From contig NZ_MU158690.1 in assembly GCF_015209965.1 (NCBI RefSeq), forward strand, positions 1,070,605 through 1,134,604: a stretch of DNA of 64,000 bases, given 5' to 3'. Positions 36,950 through 50,300 of the stretch are shown here, in pieces. The position numbers were made by a program, and so were the translations under genes. The stretch is from Sphingobacterium pedocola. GTDB taxonomy: Bacteria; Bacteroidota; Bacteroidia; Sphingobacteriales; Sphingobacteriaceae. Each line of letters begins with the position of its first letter. Position 1 is the first letter of the stretch. The notes below the pieces were generated by a model. That model saw only the letters and a list, made by a program, of their open reading frames with translations, was not told the origin of the DNA and did not search any database.

Positions 36950-38191
36950 ATGAAAGTTTTAAGCAAGTATATATATATATTATTAGTAGTATCCTCTCTG
37001 CATGTTACTTGTGGGAAGTCTGATGCTGAAATAGATGATAGAAAAGAAGTTCTTCCACCTGGTGCTGTGACTTTAGCTTCGGTATCCAAACCCACTTTGG
37101 AAAATATTACAACAATATCTGCACAAGTAAAAGCGCAAGTAACAAATAAAGGCGGAGCTTTGGTGACTAATAGGGGAGTAGTGTGGTCTATTTCACCCAA
37201 CCCAACGATCGACCAAAATAGTTTAGAAGCAGGTGCAGTCAATGGTGCGGGTGAATTTTCAGTTCAATTAACAGGACTCACGCACAATACTGTATATTAC
37301 GTTAGAGCTTGGGCTGAAAATTCAGGAGGTATTGGTTATAGTGAGGAAATTATATTTACGACAGCAGCCATACAAACTGTAACTTTTGCAGATGAACCTA
37401 TATTTATCATTGGCTCGACATTAGCATCTTATGATGCGGAGATTGTAAATAATGGTGGCGGTCAGATTAGTGAACGTGGACTATGCTGGTCTGTTTCTGA
37501 GAACCCGACTATAGCAGATAATAAGCTTGTGCATAGTACCAAAGGGGAAGGGAAATTTAGATGTAATATTTCAGGTCTCACCCAGCGCACGAGTTACAAC
37601 TTGAAAGCTTATGCTATTAATGAGAAGGGAGTTAGCTATGGAAGGAATATTTCTTTTAGAACAATAGGGAAAGGAAATGTAACCTATACATTCAATAAAT
37701 CAGCAAATCCTACACCTGAAGAACTGGCTGTTTATGCACGTTTACAGATCGCGATTGACAGTGCTGTGTGGTATGCTAATAATTATACATCAGCAACCAA
37801 GCATGTCTGGGTAAATTATGCAACGGGTACTCCCACTGCCGATGCCAATAATGAAGGCTGGATGCGCTTTGGTACCGGTGTGGGTTATCAAAATCTACGC
37901 ACGATGCTGCACGAAATGAATCATACTTTTGGTACAGGGACTACAAACTGGTGGACAAGTATTGCCATGGTGGGTGGCAAATATCAATTGCAACATGCAA
38001 ATGCTATATTAAAACTGATTACCAAAGATCAAAATGCAACTTTAAGTGGTGATAGTCAGCACTGGTGGCCGTATGGTCTGAATCAGAATAATGAGGTTAC
38101 TTCAAGCTGGGATTATGTTTATAACTGTTTGATTATTGAAGCCATGAGGAAGGACGGGATGACTTCGCACAGTGGTCCTTATTTACCTTAA
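36950..38191 (+). CDS. Lipoprotein with two fibronectin III-like domains and a HExxH metalloprotease-like domain
   Basis: About 413 residues. A lipoprotein signal (IYILLVVSSLHVTCGK) is followed by two FN3-like repeats of about 95 residues, each with a GVVWS/GLCWS turn and a YYVRAWAENS/YNLKAYAINE strand. The C-terminal about 150 residues contain HEMNHTFGTG (residues 321-325 for the HExxH, DNA 37910-37924), the hallmark of a zinc-binding zincin. The third metal ligand is not obvious; HWWPYGLNQ further on could supply one. It may cut glycoproteins or bind glycans. The ORF opens at 36905, but the signal peptide starts at 36950. Confidence 0.7.
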   Translation: MKVLSKYIYILLVVSSLHVTCGKSDAEIDDRKEVLPPGAVTLASVSKPTLENITTISAQVKAQVTNKGGALVTNRGVVWSISPNPTIDQNSLEAGAVNGAGEFSVQLTGLTHNTVYYVRAWAENSGGIGYSEEIIFTTAAIQTVTFADEPIFIIGSTLASYDAEIVNNGGGQISERGLCWSVSENPTIADNKLVHSTKGEGKFRCNISGLTQRTSYNLKAYAINEKGVSYGRNISFRTIGKGNVTYTFNKSANPTPEELAVYARLQIAIDSAVWYANNYTSATKHVWVNYATGTPTADANNEGWMRFGTGVGYQNLRTMLHEMNHTFGTGTTNWWTSIAMVGGKYQLQHANAILKLITKDQNATLSGDSQHWWPYGLNQNNEVTSSWDYVYNCLIIEAMRKDGMTSHSGPYLP

Positions 38192-38255
38192 TCTCGTTAA
38201 TGCTGCTCTCGTGCGGATATAGGGGGGCTTATTGTGTTTACTAAAATTTAAAAAA

Positions 38256-38702
38256 ATGAATGCTTCTAATAGAATTAAGATCTTTTTTGTGCCGTTGATT
38301 TTTGTTTTTACCCTATTATGTATCGCAGCCGGTCTTGATGTTTCAAAAAAGAAGATCAAAAATCGCTTTTTTGGTGTATGGGAACTTATTGCTATAGAGA
38401 ATAATGGAAAGGAGGTGCCTGCCCTGCCAGGACAGCTGAAGTTATTCGGTCCTGACAATAGTTATCGCTTTCTCGTGAGTGGAGCAACGGGTACATTCTT
38501 TACGCAAGAAGGTACGTTTAAAATACTCTCTGACATAATCTATAGTGAGGATATTGAATTTTCGACCAATCAAAATCTGCGTGGAGTATCCTCGAAAGTT
38601 TCGTACACGTTTATCGATGAAGATGTGATGAAAGTAAATGGTTCTGTAAATAATGTACCATTCCAAGAGAAGTGGCGAAGAGTCAAGATTTTTGTTCGAT
38701 AA
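38256..38702 (+). CDS. Lipocalin-like DUF4488-type protein
   Basis: A protein of 148 residues with an N-terminal hydrophobic segment (IKIFFVPLIFVFTLLCIAAGL). A lipocalin-like barrel follows, containing FFGVWELIAIENNG, GQLKLFGPDNSYRFL and a C-terminal VPFQEKWRRVK. Such small secreted proteins occur in many Bacteroidota PULs; their ligand is unknown. The ATG at 38256 fits the signal peptide. It is the last gene before a new promoter region. Confidence 0.65.
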   Translation: MNASNRIKIFFVPLIFVFTLLCIAAGLDVSKKKIKNRFFGVWELIAIENNGKEVPALPGQLKLFGPDNSYRFLVSGATGTFFTQEGTFKILSDIIYSEDIEFSTNQNLRGVSSKVSYTFIDEDVMKVNGSVNNVPFQEKWRRVKIFVR

Positions 38703-38780
38703 GTAAACAAAGGAAAGCTATATTGTAATGAACAAGTGACAGTTCTTCCTGCTCATTCTCAATATCTCCGACCTTTTAGA

Positions 38781-38806
38781 CGAATTTACCCCTCTTTTTG
38801 AATCCG
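38781..38806 (+). promoter_or_regulatory. Second copy of the candidate HTCS operator
   Basis: GAATTTACCCCTCTTTTTGAAT matches the 28354-28397 site in order (GAATT, ACCCCT, T-tract). It overlaps the expected -33 region of a TATTTTTG promoter element at 38816-38823, in the 157-base gap before the GH16-GH43 gene. This suggests the enzyme genes are switched on with the SusCD genes by the same regulator. Confidence 0.5.
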
Positions 38807-38815
38807 TCGTGCAAA

Positions 38816-38823
38816 TATTTTTG
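38816..38823 (+). promoter_or_regulatory. Bacteroidota -7 promoter element for the GH operon
   Basis: TATTTTTG matches TAnnTTTG and lies 36 bases before the GH16-GH43 ATG at 38860. It would start the message for the three enzyme genes. Confidence 0.45.
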
Positions 38824-38859
38824 TGATCGGATCCGGTGTGGTTCCTTTTTGATAAACGC

Positions 38860-43973
<5,114 letters not shown>

Positions 43974-44108
43974 CCGTCGTATGCATCAATTCTGTGCTTA
44001 TTGATGAGTATGTGGACTATAATAGACGGGTTTGTATATGCTAATTCGATGGGAAAGTTTTAATTTTAGGGTTTATGAATAAAGCCTAACCGAAGATAAG
44101 AATCTATA

Positions 44109-46607
44109 ATGAACAAAAAAATGAAATTAATAAAACGCTATGTGCTTTTTGTGATGCTCGCCATACCTATGGCGGTAATTGCGCAACCTGGTTTTGGAGA
44201 TGCCGAAAAAATAAGCAGTGATTGGGTTTTCCGATTAGGTGATATCCAAGATGGCGCAAAAACTGATCTGGATTTACGTGGATGGAGAAAAGTGACCCTT
44301 CCACACGACTGGACGGTAAAACAGACGTTAAGCCCTTCGTTGGCAAGTGCGACGGGCTACCTGCCCGGAGGCATCGGTTGGTATCGTAAGCAATTAAACG
44401 TATCCGCTGATAAAAGGGGAGAGAAAATTTACTTATACTTCGAAGGCGTATACAATAGGAGCGAGGTATTTGTTAACGGACAATCTTTAGGAAAGCGTCC
44501 AAATGGATACATCTCCTTCATGTACGATGCGACCCCCTATATCAAATTCGGTGGCGAGAATGTGATCGCCGTACGTGTCGATCACAGCCAAGATGCTGAT
44601 TCTCGGTGGTATACGGGGTCAGGTATATACCGCGATGTCTGGATGGTAACCGCCAATCCCGTTCATATCGATCAGTGGGGCGTCTATGTCTACCCATCTC
44701 TTGATGGGAATAAATCAAAATTAAATATCCAGGTTGATTTAAACAATGAAAATGTAGCTTCGGCCAATGTGTCGATAGCGCATGAACTTATTGATCCTCA
44801 CGGAAAGATAGTTGCTAAAAAGACGACGAAATCAATTATTCCTGCAGGACAAAAGCAGGAGGTGAAATTGTCTTTTGATGTTAAAAATCCGCAGCTATGG
44901 AGTTTGGAAAATCCACAACTGTATACCCTAAAAACGACCGTGCTACAAGACGGAAAACGAATCGATGCCTCTGTGGTGAAAACTGGTTTTAGAACCTATA
45001 CCTTTGATGCGAATAAGGGGTTCGCGTTGAATGGAGAGTGGATGAAGGTCAAGGGTGTCTGTTTGCATCATGATGCTGGCGTTCTAGGAGCGGAAGTATA
45101 TCCGGAGGTTTGGAAACGCCGTTTATTGACGTTAAAATCATTGGGTGTGAACGCCATTCGCACAAGTCATAATCCGCAAGCAAGCAGTTTGTACGAATTG
45201 TGTGATGAGTTAGGCCTGCTGGTCATGAATGAAGCTTTTGACGAATGGGAATTTCCGAAGCGTAAATGGCTACAGGGATGGAATCAAGGAACCCCGGGGT
45301 TCCAAGGTACATATGATTTTTTTGAAGAATGGGGAGAGCGTGATCTGGCAGATATGGTGAAAAGAGACCGCAACCATATTTCAATATTTGCATGGAGCAT
45401 TGGTAATGAGGTCGATTATCCGAATGATCCGTATTCGCATCCGGTGTTGGCGGGTAGTAAAGAAGGAGGCTTTACGCAGCCTATTTTTGGTGGATATAAA
45501 AAAGATGCCCCTGATGCCATGCGATTAGGGGATATCGCGAAGCGCCTTGTCGCTGTCGTCAAAAAATATGACACGAGTAGGCCGGTGACAGCCGGATTGG
45601 CTGGAGTTGCTATGTCAAATGAGACGGCATATCCCGAGGCTTTGGATATTGCAGGTTATAACTACACGGAAAGCCGCTATGGGAGCGACCATCAGCGCTA
45701 TCCCGAACGTGTTATTTTTGGCAGTGAAAATAGACATGATCTTGGTGCATGGAAGGCTGTAAAAGACAACGAGCATATCTTCGGACAATTTTTGTGGACT
45801 GGAATAGATTACCTGGGCGAGTCTGGGAGATGGCCATCAAGAGGATTTTACTCCGGACTTTTGGATTTTGCAGGCTTCATTAAGCCGAGGGGATATTTTC
45901 GTCAAGCACTATGGTCTGAGGAGCCCATGGCATATCTAGGGACATACCCTTTGCAGGGAGGCGGTGCCGCTACAGATGTCTGGTCGGTATTGGAAGCCGA
46001 TCAAGGACAGAAAAAGGATCAAGCTCCCTCCATGGATGCCTGGCCAATTTGGAACTATCAAGCTGGACAGGAAATTCGGGTGGTTTGTTATACTAATGCG
46101 GCTCACGCTCGATTGGAATTGAATGGAAAAATCGTTGGAGAAGTGAAAGCATACAATGAAAAGGAAGGAATTATATATTGGGATATCCCTTATGAGGCTG
46201 GAAAGTTGGAAGTAATTGGATTGAACGACCAAAACAACGAGATTTTCCGTTATAGCATCCAATCCAGCAACCGGCCACATGCGCTGCAATTAATCAATCC
46301 GATAAAAACTGCAGTAAAAACTGGTGATGTCGTACAGATCGAGCTACAGGTGGTGGACGAGGCCGGCGTACCCGTCTCGTTGTCGGATGATGAAGTCGTC
46401 TGCCAAATCTCTGGGGCCGCGCGTTTATTGGGTATGGAAGCCGGTAATAATTCGGATATGACCGATTATACCGATAATCGTCAACGGGTCTTTCAAGGTA
46501 AGATCATCAACTACGTACAAGTCCGCGGCAATACCGGGGAAAAAGTATCTTTGCGTTTTAATTCTACTTGGTTAACTCCTGTTGAAGTAGCATTTACAAT
46601 TGAATAA
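44109..46607 (+). CDS. Secreted GH2 family glycosidase (beta-galactosidase/glucuronidase-like, DUF4982 type)
   Basis: A protein of 832 residues, with a signal peptide ending at VIAQ. It has a GH2 sugar-binding domain (LPHDWTVKQ, GGIGWYRKQL, SGIYRDVWMV), an Ig-like domain and a TIM barrel with acid/base Glu in FAWSIGNEVDYP and a nucleophile Glu candidate in VIFGSENRHD. DUF4982-type and Ig-like C-terminal domains follow. It differs from the LacZ type upstream, so specificity could be beta-galactoside or beta-glucuronide. The second would fit the glucuronic acid caps of arabinogalactans. An imperfect 15-bp hairpin (46633-46696) follows. Confidence 0.9.
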   Translation: MNKKMKLIKRYVLFVMLAIPMAVIAQPGFGDAEKISSDWVFRLGDIQDGAKTDLDLRGWRKVTLPHDWTVKQTLSPSLASATGYLPGGIGWYRKQLNVSADKRGEKIYLYFEGVYNRSEVFVNGQSLGKRPNGYISFMYDATPYIKFGGENVIAVRVDHSQDADSRWYTGSGIYRDVWMVTANPVHIDQWGVYVYPSLDGNKSKLNIQVDLNNENVASANVSIAHELIDPHGKIVAKKTTKSIIPAGQKQEVKLSFDVKNPQLWSLENPQLYTLKTTVLQDGKRIDASVVKTGFRTYTFDANKGFALNGEWMKVKGVCLHHDAGVLGAEVYPEVWKRRLLTLKSLGVNAIRTSHNPQASSLYELCDELGLLVMNEAFDEWEFPKRKWLQGWNQGTPGFQGTYDFFEEWGERDLADMVKRDRNHISIFAWSIGNEVDYPNDPYSHPVLAGSKEGGFTQPIFGGYKKDAPDAMRLGDIAKRLVAVVKKYDTSRPVTAGLAGVAMSNETAYPEALDIAGYNYTESRYGSDHQRYPERVIFGSENRHDLGAWKAVKDNEHIFGQFLWTGIDYLGESGRWPSRGFYSGLLDFAGFIKPRGYFRQALWSEEPMAYLGTYPLQGGGAATDVWSVLEADQGQKKDQAPSMDAWPIWNYQAGQEIRVVCYTNAAHARLELNGKIVGEVKAYNEKEGIIYWDIPYEAGKLEVIGLNDQNNEIFRYSIQSSNRPHALQLINPIKTAVKTGDVVQIELQVVDEAGVPVSLSDDEVVCQISGAARLLGMEAGNNSDMTDYTDNRQRVFQGKIINYVQVRGNTGEKVSLRFNSTWLTPVEVAFTIE

Positions 46608-46758
46608 ATAGCAACAAAATAGGATCTTTCGAACAGTTTTCTTCTTTTGTCATAGGGAAAAACGTACTGCTTTCTTATGTGAAGGAGGAAAACTGTGAGA
46701 AATAGTTTACAAACACATCAAGGTGCTTATTCCGCAAACGCAATTTGGCGATTTCGTT

Positions 46759-47754
46759 TTAAACAAATTCCTCTGCGAAACTGTCCTGTATCTCCGATAA
46801 TACTTCTTGGATTTCGGCATGCGTTTGCAGTGTAACCAACTGCATACGATATTCTTTAAAATTCGGAATACCCTTAAAATAATTGGCGTAATGTCTACGC
46901 ATTTCAAAAATTCCAACCTTATCCCCTTTCCATTCGATAGATTTCGTCAGATGTGTACGGCATACTTCCACACGCTCTGCAATTGTAGGCCCTTCTAATC
47001 TTTCTCCTGTATTAAAAAAGTGCTTTACCTCTCTAAAAATCCAGGGATATCCTATTGAAGCACGGCCTATCATAATACCGTCCACTTCGTATTCCTGACG
47101 CCAGACTGCTGCTTTTTCCACAGAATCGATATCGCCATTTCCAAAAATAGGAATATGAATACGGGGATTACGTTTTACGTCTCGGATCATAGACCAGTCG
47201 GCTTGTCCTTTGTACATTTGGGCACGTGTACGGCCGTGAATCGAAAGCGCTTTAATACCGATATCCTGTAAGCGTTCAGCTACTTCATACACATTTTTGG
47301 TGCTATCATCCCATCCGAGGCGTGTCTTCACCGTTACGGGAAGATTAGTTGCCTCCACTACAGCTTTCGTCATGGCGACCATCTTATCAATGTCTTGTAA
47401 TAGACTAGCTCCAGCTCCGCGGCAAGCTACATTCTTTACCGGGCAGCCATAATTGATATCGATTAAATCTGGATTCGCTTGCGAACATATCTCGGCAGAT
47501 TGACGCATATGCTCAATGTCTGATCCAAAAATCTGAATGCCAATAGGACGTTCGTATTCAAAAATATCGAGCTTTTGACGTGATTTAGCAGCGTCCCGAA
47601 TTAAACCCTCCGAAGAAATAAACTCGGTATACATCATATCTACGCCATTTTGTTTGCATACGTAACGAAATGGCGGATCACTCACGTCCTCCATGGGAGC
47701 TAGTAAGAGCGGAAACTCACCTAAATCAATATTTTCGCCAATTTTTATAGACAT
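46759..47754 (-). CDS. dusB: tRNA-dihydrouridine synthase DusB-like
   Basis: A protein of 331 residues, a flavin TIM barrel that reduces uridine in tRNA D-loops. It shows LAPMEDVSDPPFR at the N-terminus and INYGCPVKNVACRGAGASLLQD with the catalytic Cys (the more common text is CGSALL). TVKTRLGWD, SIHGRTRAQMYKG and GIMIGRASIGYPWIF in the FMN-phosphate site follow. It is divergent from the trp operon over 411 bases. No linkage of function with its neighbours is apparent. Confidence 0.92.
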   Translation of the reverse strand: MSIKIGENIDLGEFPLLLAPMEDVSDPPFRYVCKQNGVDMMYTEFISSEGLIRDAAKSRQKLDIFEYERPIGIQIFGSDIEHMRQSAEICSQANPDLIDINYGCPVKNVACRGAGASLLQDIDKMVAMTKAVVEATNLPVTVKTRLGWDDSTKNVYEVAERLQDIGIKALSIHGRTRAQMYKGQADWSMIRDVKRNPRIHIPIFGNGDIDSVEKAAVWRQEYEVDGIMIGRASIGYPWIFREVKHFFNTGERLEGPTIAERVEVCRTHLTKSIEWKGDKVGIFEMRRHYANYFKGIPNFKEYRMQLVTLQTHAEIQEVLSEIQDSFAEEFV

Positions 47755-47945
47755 AATGCAAACTTAGATAACTTACCGTTTATATGCAAGTTACTCGTCT
47801 CGAATATGATAAAGTAAGCTACTATGTAGAGATCGAACATATCAAAGAATGTTACGGAAAGTAATGGGCTGAAATGTGTTAAAGCGATTGTTTTTATCAA
47901 ATGACTAAGGAACTGGAGACTTTTTTGATTATTTTATAATTTCTG

Positions 47946-47975
47946 TTTGTTTATTTAAAAATTATTTTAAATTTG
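47946..47975 (+). promoter_or_regulatory. trp operon promoter (TTTG, 18-base spacer, TAAATTTG)
   Basis: TTTG at 47946-47949 and TAAATTTG at 47968-47975 are an excellent match to the Bacteroidota -33/-7 consensus at the expected spacing. Transcription should begin around 47981-47984, right at the first ATG of the trp leader peptide. Confidence 0.7.
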
Positions 47976-47982
47976 CACTGCA

Positions 47983-48063
47983 ATGACAATGACAAATACA
48001 TATCAATTATGGTGGTGGCCTGAAGCAAATCGCGTCGGGAGCAATCTTTTGGTATATAGATAA
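47983..48063 (+). CDS. trpL: trp operon leader peptide (26 residues, three consecutive Trp)
   Basis: The reading frame starts MTMTNTYQL, followed by three TGG codons (48010-48018), and ends at TAA 48061-48063. It precedes a strong terminator and then trpE, the layout of ribosome-mediated attenuation. Bases 48034-48039 (GTCGGG, in the frame after the Trp codons) can pair with CCCGAC at 48102-48107, the 5' arm of the terminator. This would form an antiterminator when the ribosome stalls at the Trp codons. With the promoter so close, the first ATG may be leaderless and the second ATG at 47989 is an alternative start. Confidence 0.88.
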   Translation: MTMTNTYQLWWWPEANRVGSNLLVYR

Positions 48064-48098
48064 AGAGTTTCATAATCAACCAAAACCATTTGAAAACT

Positions 48099-48128
48099 AA
48101 GCCCGACAAAATTTGTCGGGCTTTTTTT
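48099..48128 (+). terminator. trp attenuator terminator
   Basis: AAGCCCGACAAA and TTTGTCGGGCTT form a 12-base-pair perfect arm pair around one A (a few central pairs will open), followed by seven T. It lies 36 bases after the leader peptide stop and 38 before the trpE ATG. It serves as the 3:4 hairpin of an attenuator. Confidence 0.9.
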
Positions 48129-48165
48129 CTGAAAGGTTTTGTATTATTGAGTAATTATTAGAAGT

Positions 48166-49569
48166 ATGTCTTATATATTTAAAACGAATTATAGAAAGAT
48201 ACTAGCAGATACCACTACACCTGTTAGCATTTATTTGCGTTTGAGAGATTCTTTTCCAAATAGTCTTTTGTTGGAAAGTTCGGAATACCATAGTAGAGAT
48301 AATAACATCAGTTATATCTGTTGTCAACCCATTGCGGGTATTAAACTCGAAAAGGAAACGTTAGAAATCACTTACCCAAATAGCGAGAAAATCAAAAAGG
48401 ATGCTTCCACAATTGTACTCCGCAACGAGGTTTCTGACTTTAGAAAATCTTTTGAATCGAATCGTTTAGCGGATGTTAACGTGATATCGAATGGCTTGTT
48501 TGGCTATTTTACGTTCGATGCTATAGAACATTTTGAAGATATCAAACTAACAACACCCGTGGATGAAAGACGGGATATCCCGTATCTTCAATACCACGTA
48601 TACAAATACGTGATTGCCATCGATCACTTTCGGAATCAGCTGTATATCTTCGAACACCTATTGGAAAATGAAGCGTCAGATCTTGAGCGCATGGAATACC
48701 TGATACAGAATAAAAACTTTCCAGAATATTCTTTTAAAATAAAAGGCGAAGAATCTTCTAATATGTCGGACGGAGATTTCAAAAATCTGGTGCTGAAGAT
48801 GAAAGAACATATCCAACGTGGGGATGTGTTTCAAATAGTGCCTTCTAGAGGATTTAGTACGCCGTTTCATGGAGACGAATTTAATGTATACCGCGCCCTG
48901 CGATCGGTAAACCCTTCTCCTTATCTATTCTATTTTGATTATGGTGACTTCAAATTATTTGGTTCATCTCCAGAAGCGCAGCTTACCATCAAAAAGTCAG
49001 AAGCGACGATCTATCCTATTGCCGGTACTTTTAAGCGGACCGGTGACATGGAGCAAGATGAAAAGATAGCCGAGGAACTGAAAAATGATCCGAAAGAATC
49101 TGCTGAGCACGTGATGTTGGTAGATTTAGCACGTAACGATCTAAGCCGCCATTGTACCAATGTACAGGTCAAGTCGTATAAAGAAGCACAATATTATTCG
49201 CATATTATCCATTTGGTTTCCAAAGTTTCGGGAAAACTCCATGAAACAGCTAATCCCTTTGATGTGGTAGGAGATACCTATCCGGCCGGTACATTGTCTG
49301 GAGCCCCTAAACATATGGCCCTTACCTTAATAGATCGATACGAAGGCCAACAACGTTCTTTTTATTCCGGTGCGCTAGGTTATATGGGCTTCAATGGAGA
49401 CTTCAATCACGCGATTATGATCCGATCTTTTCTGAGTAAGCATAACGTGTTACACTATCAAGCTGGAGCAGGCATCGTATTGGATTCGGATCCCGAAAAG
49501 GAATTGCAAGAAGTAAATCATAAAATTGCCGCTTTGCGCAGTGCGTTAAAAATAGCTGAGACGTTGTAA
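48166..49569 (+). CDS. trpE: Anthranilate synthase component I
   Basis: A protein of 467 residues, the chorismate-binding TrpE subunit that makes anthranilate with ammonia from TrpG. The tryptophan feedback site LLESSEYHSR is near residue 32. Catalytic motifs FQIVPSRGFS, GSSPEAQLTI, PIAGTFKRTG, EHVMLVDLARNDL, AGTLSGAPKHMA and GYMGFNGDFNHAIMIRS are intact. It starts 38 bases after the attenuator terminator, so both attenuation and feedback inhibition are expected. trpG follows 30 bases later. Confidence 0.95.
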   Translation: MSYIFKTNYRKILADTTTPVSIYLRLRDSFPNSLLLESSEYHSRDNNISYICCQPIAGIKLEKETLEITYPNSEKIKKDASTIVLRNEVSDFRKSFESNRLADVNVISNGLFGYFTFDAIEHFEDIKLTTPVDERRDIPYLQYHVYKYVIAIDHFRNQLYIFEHLLENEASDLERMEYLIQNKNFPEYSFKIKGEESSNMSDGDFKNLVLKMKEHIQRGDVFQIVPSRGFSTPFHGDEFNVYRALRSVNPSPYLFYFDYGDFKLFGSSPEAQLTIKKSEATIYPIAGTFKRTGDMEQDEKIAEELKNDPKESAEHVMLVDLARNDLSRHCTNVQVKSYKEAQYYSHIIHLVSKVSGKLHETANPFDVVGDTYPAGTLSGAPKHMALTLIDRYEGQQRSFYSGALGYMGFNGDFNHAIMIRSFLSKHNVLHYQAGAGIVLDSDPEKELQEVNHKIAALRSALKIAETL

Positions 49570-49599
49570 AAGGTTTCATTACTATACAAATAAAAATAC

Positions 49600-50169
49600 A
49601 TGAGCAATAAAATATTAGTTATAGATAACTATGACTCCTTTACCTATAATTTAGTTCATCTCTTACAGGAATTGGACCAGGACTACGACGTTGTGAGAAA
49701 TGACAAATTCGAGTTGAACGATGTGGATGCGTACGACAAGATTTTACTATCGCCCGGACCCGGACTTCCGGAAGAAGCGGGGCTACTGTTAGATGTTATC
49801 CGGACGTATTCGTCTACGAAAAGCATTCTAGGAATCTGTCTCGGTCAGCAAGCTATTGCCGAGGTATTTGGAGGTACACTTTTTAATATGCCAAAACCGT
49901 TGCACGGAGTAGCTACTGATATTATTGTAACGGATGATAGCGAAAAATTATTTCAAGATTTTCCCCGGGACTCAAAGATTGGCCGTTACCACTCTTGGGC
50001 TGTCGAAAAGGAGGGTTTGCCTCCTTCACTTAAAATTACAGCTTTGGATTCCAACGGTATTATCATGGCACTATCGCACACGGAGTACGATGTCAAGGGG
50101 ATGCAATTCCATCCCGAATCGATCCTGACAGATAACGGTAAATTGTTAATTGCAAACTGGTTGAAGTAG
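49600..50169 (+). CDS. trpG: Anthranilate synthase component II (glutamine amidotransferase)
   Basis: A protein of 189 residues, a class-I amidotransferase. It has the family start LVIDNYDSFTYNLVHLL, the oxyanion motif SPGPGLPEEAG, catalytic Cys in ILGICLGQQAIAE and His-Glu in QFHPESILT. It supplies ammonia to TrpE. No TrpD domain is fused, and trpD is not found after it. Confidence 0.95.
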   Translation: MSNKILVIDNYDSFTYNLVHLLQELDQDYDVVRNDKFELNDVDAYDKILLSPGPGLPEEAGLLLDVIRTYSSTKSILGICLGQQAIAEVFGGTLFNMPKPLHGVATDIIVTDDSEKLFQDFPRDSKIGRYHSWAVEKEGLPPSLKITALDSNGIIMALSHTEYDVKGMQFHPESILTDNGKLLIANWLK

Positions 50170-50231
50170 CTTCTTGGAAGCTCTAAATTTATTTATACTT
50201 TAGGAGGAGGCATTTAAAAGTATTCTTGACG

Positions 50232-50271
50232 TGCGTCATTGCGAGAAACGTAGTGACGAAGCAATCTTACG
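50232..50271 (+). repeat. REP-like palindromic element, copy 1 (trpG-trpC gap)
   Basis: CGTCATTGCGAG followed by AACGTAGTGACGAAGCAATC is a form of the CGTCATTGCGA...GAAGCAATCTT intergenic element I recall from many Bacteroidota genomes. CGTCA and TGACG in it can pair. A related copy in reverse orientation lies at 59799-59840. It occupies the place where trpD is expected. Confidence 0.6.
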
Positions 50272-50300
50272 AATGCTCCCTTCTGATAATCAATTAAGAA

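Noticed and set aside
50221..50300. Possible trpD remnant between trpG and trpC
   Set aside because: No frame in this gap shows TrpD motifs; only the REP-like element is visible.
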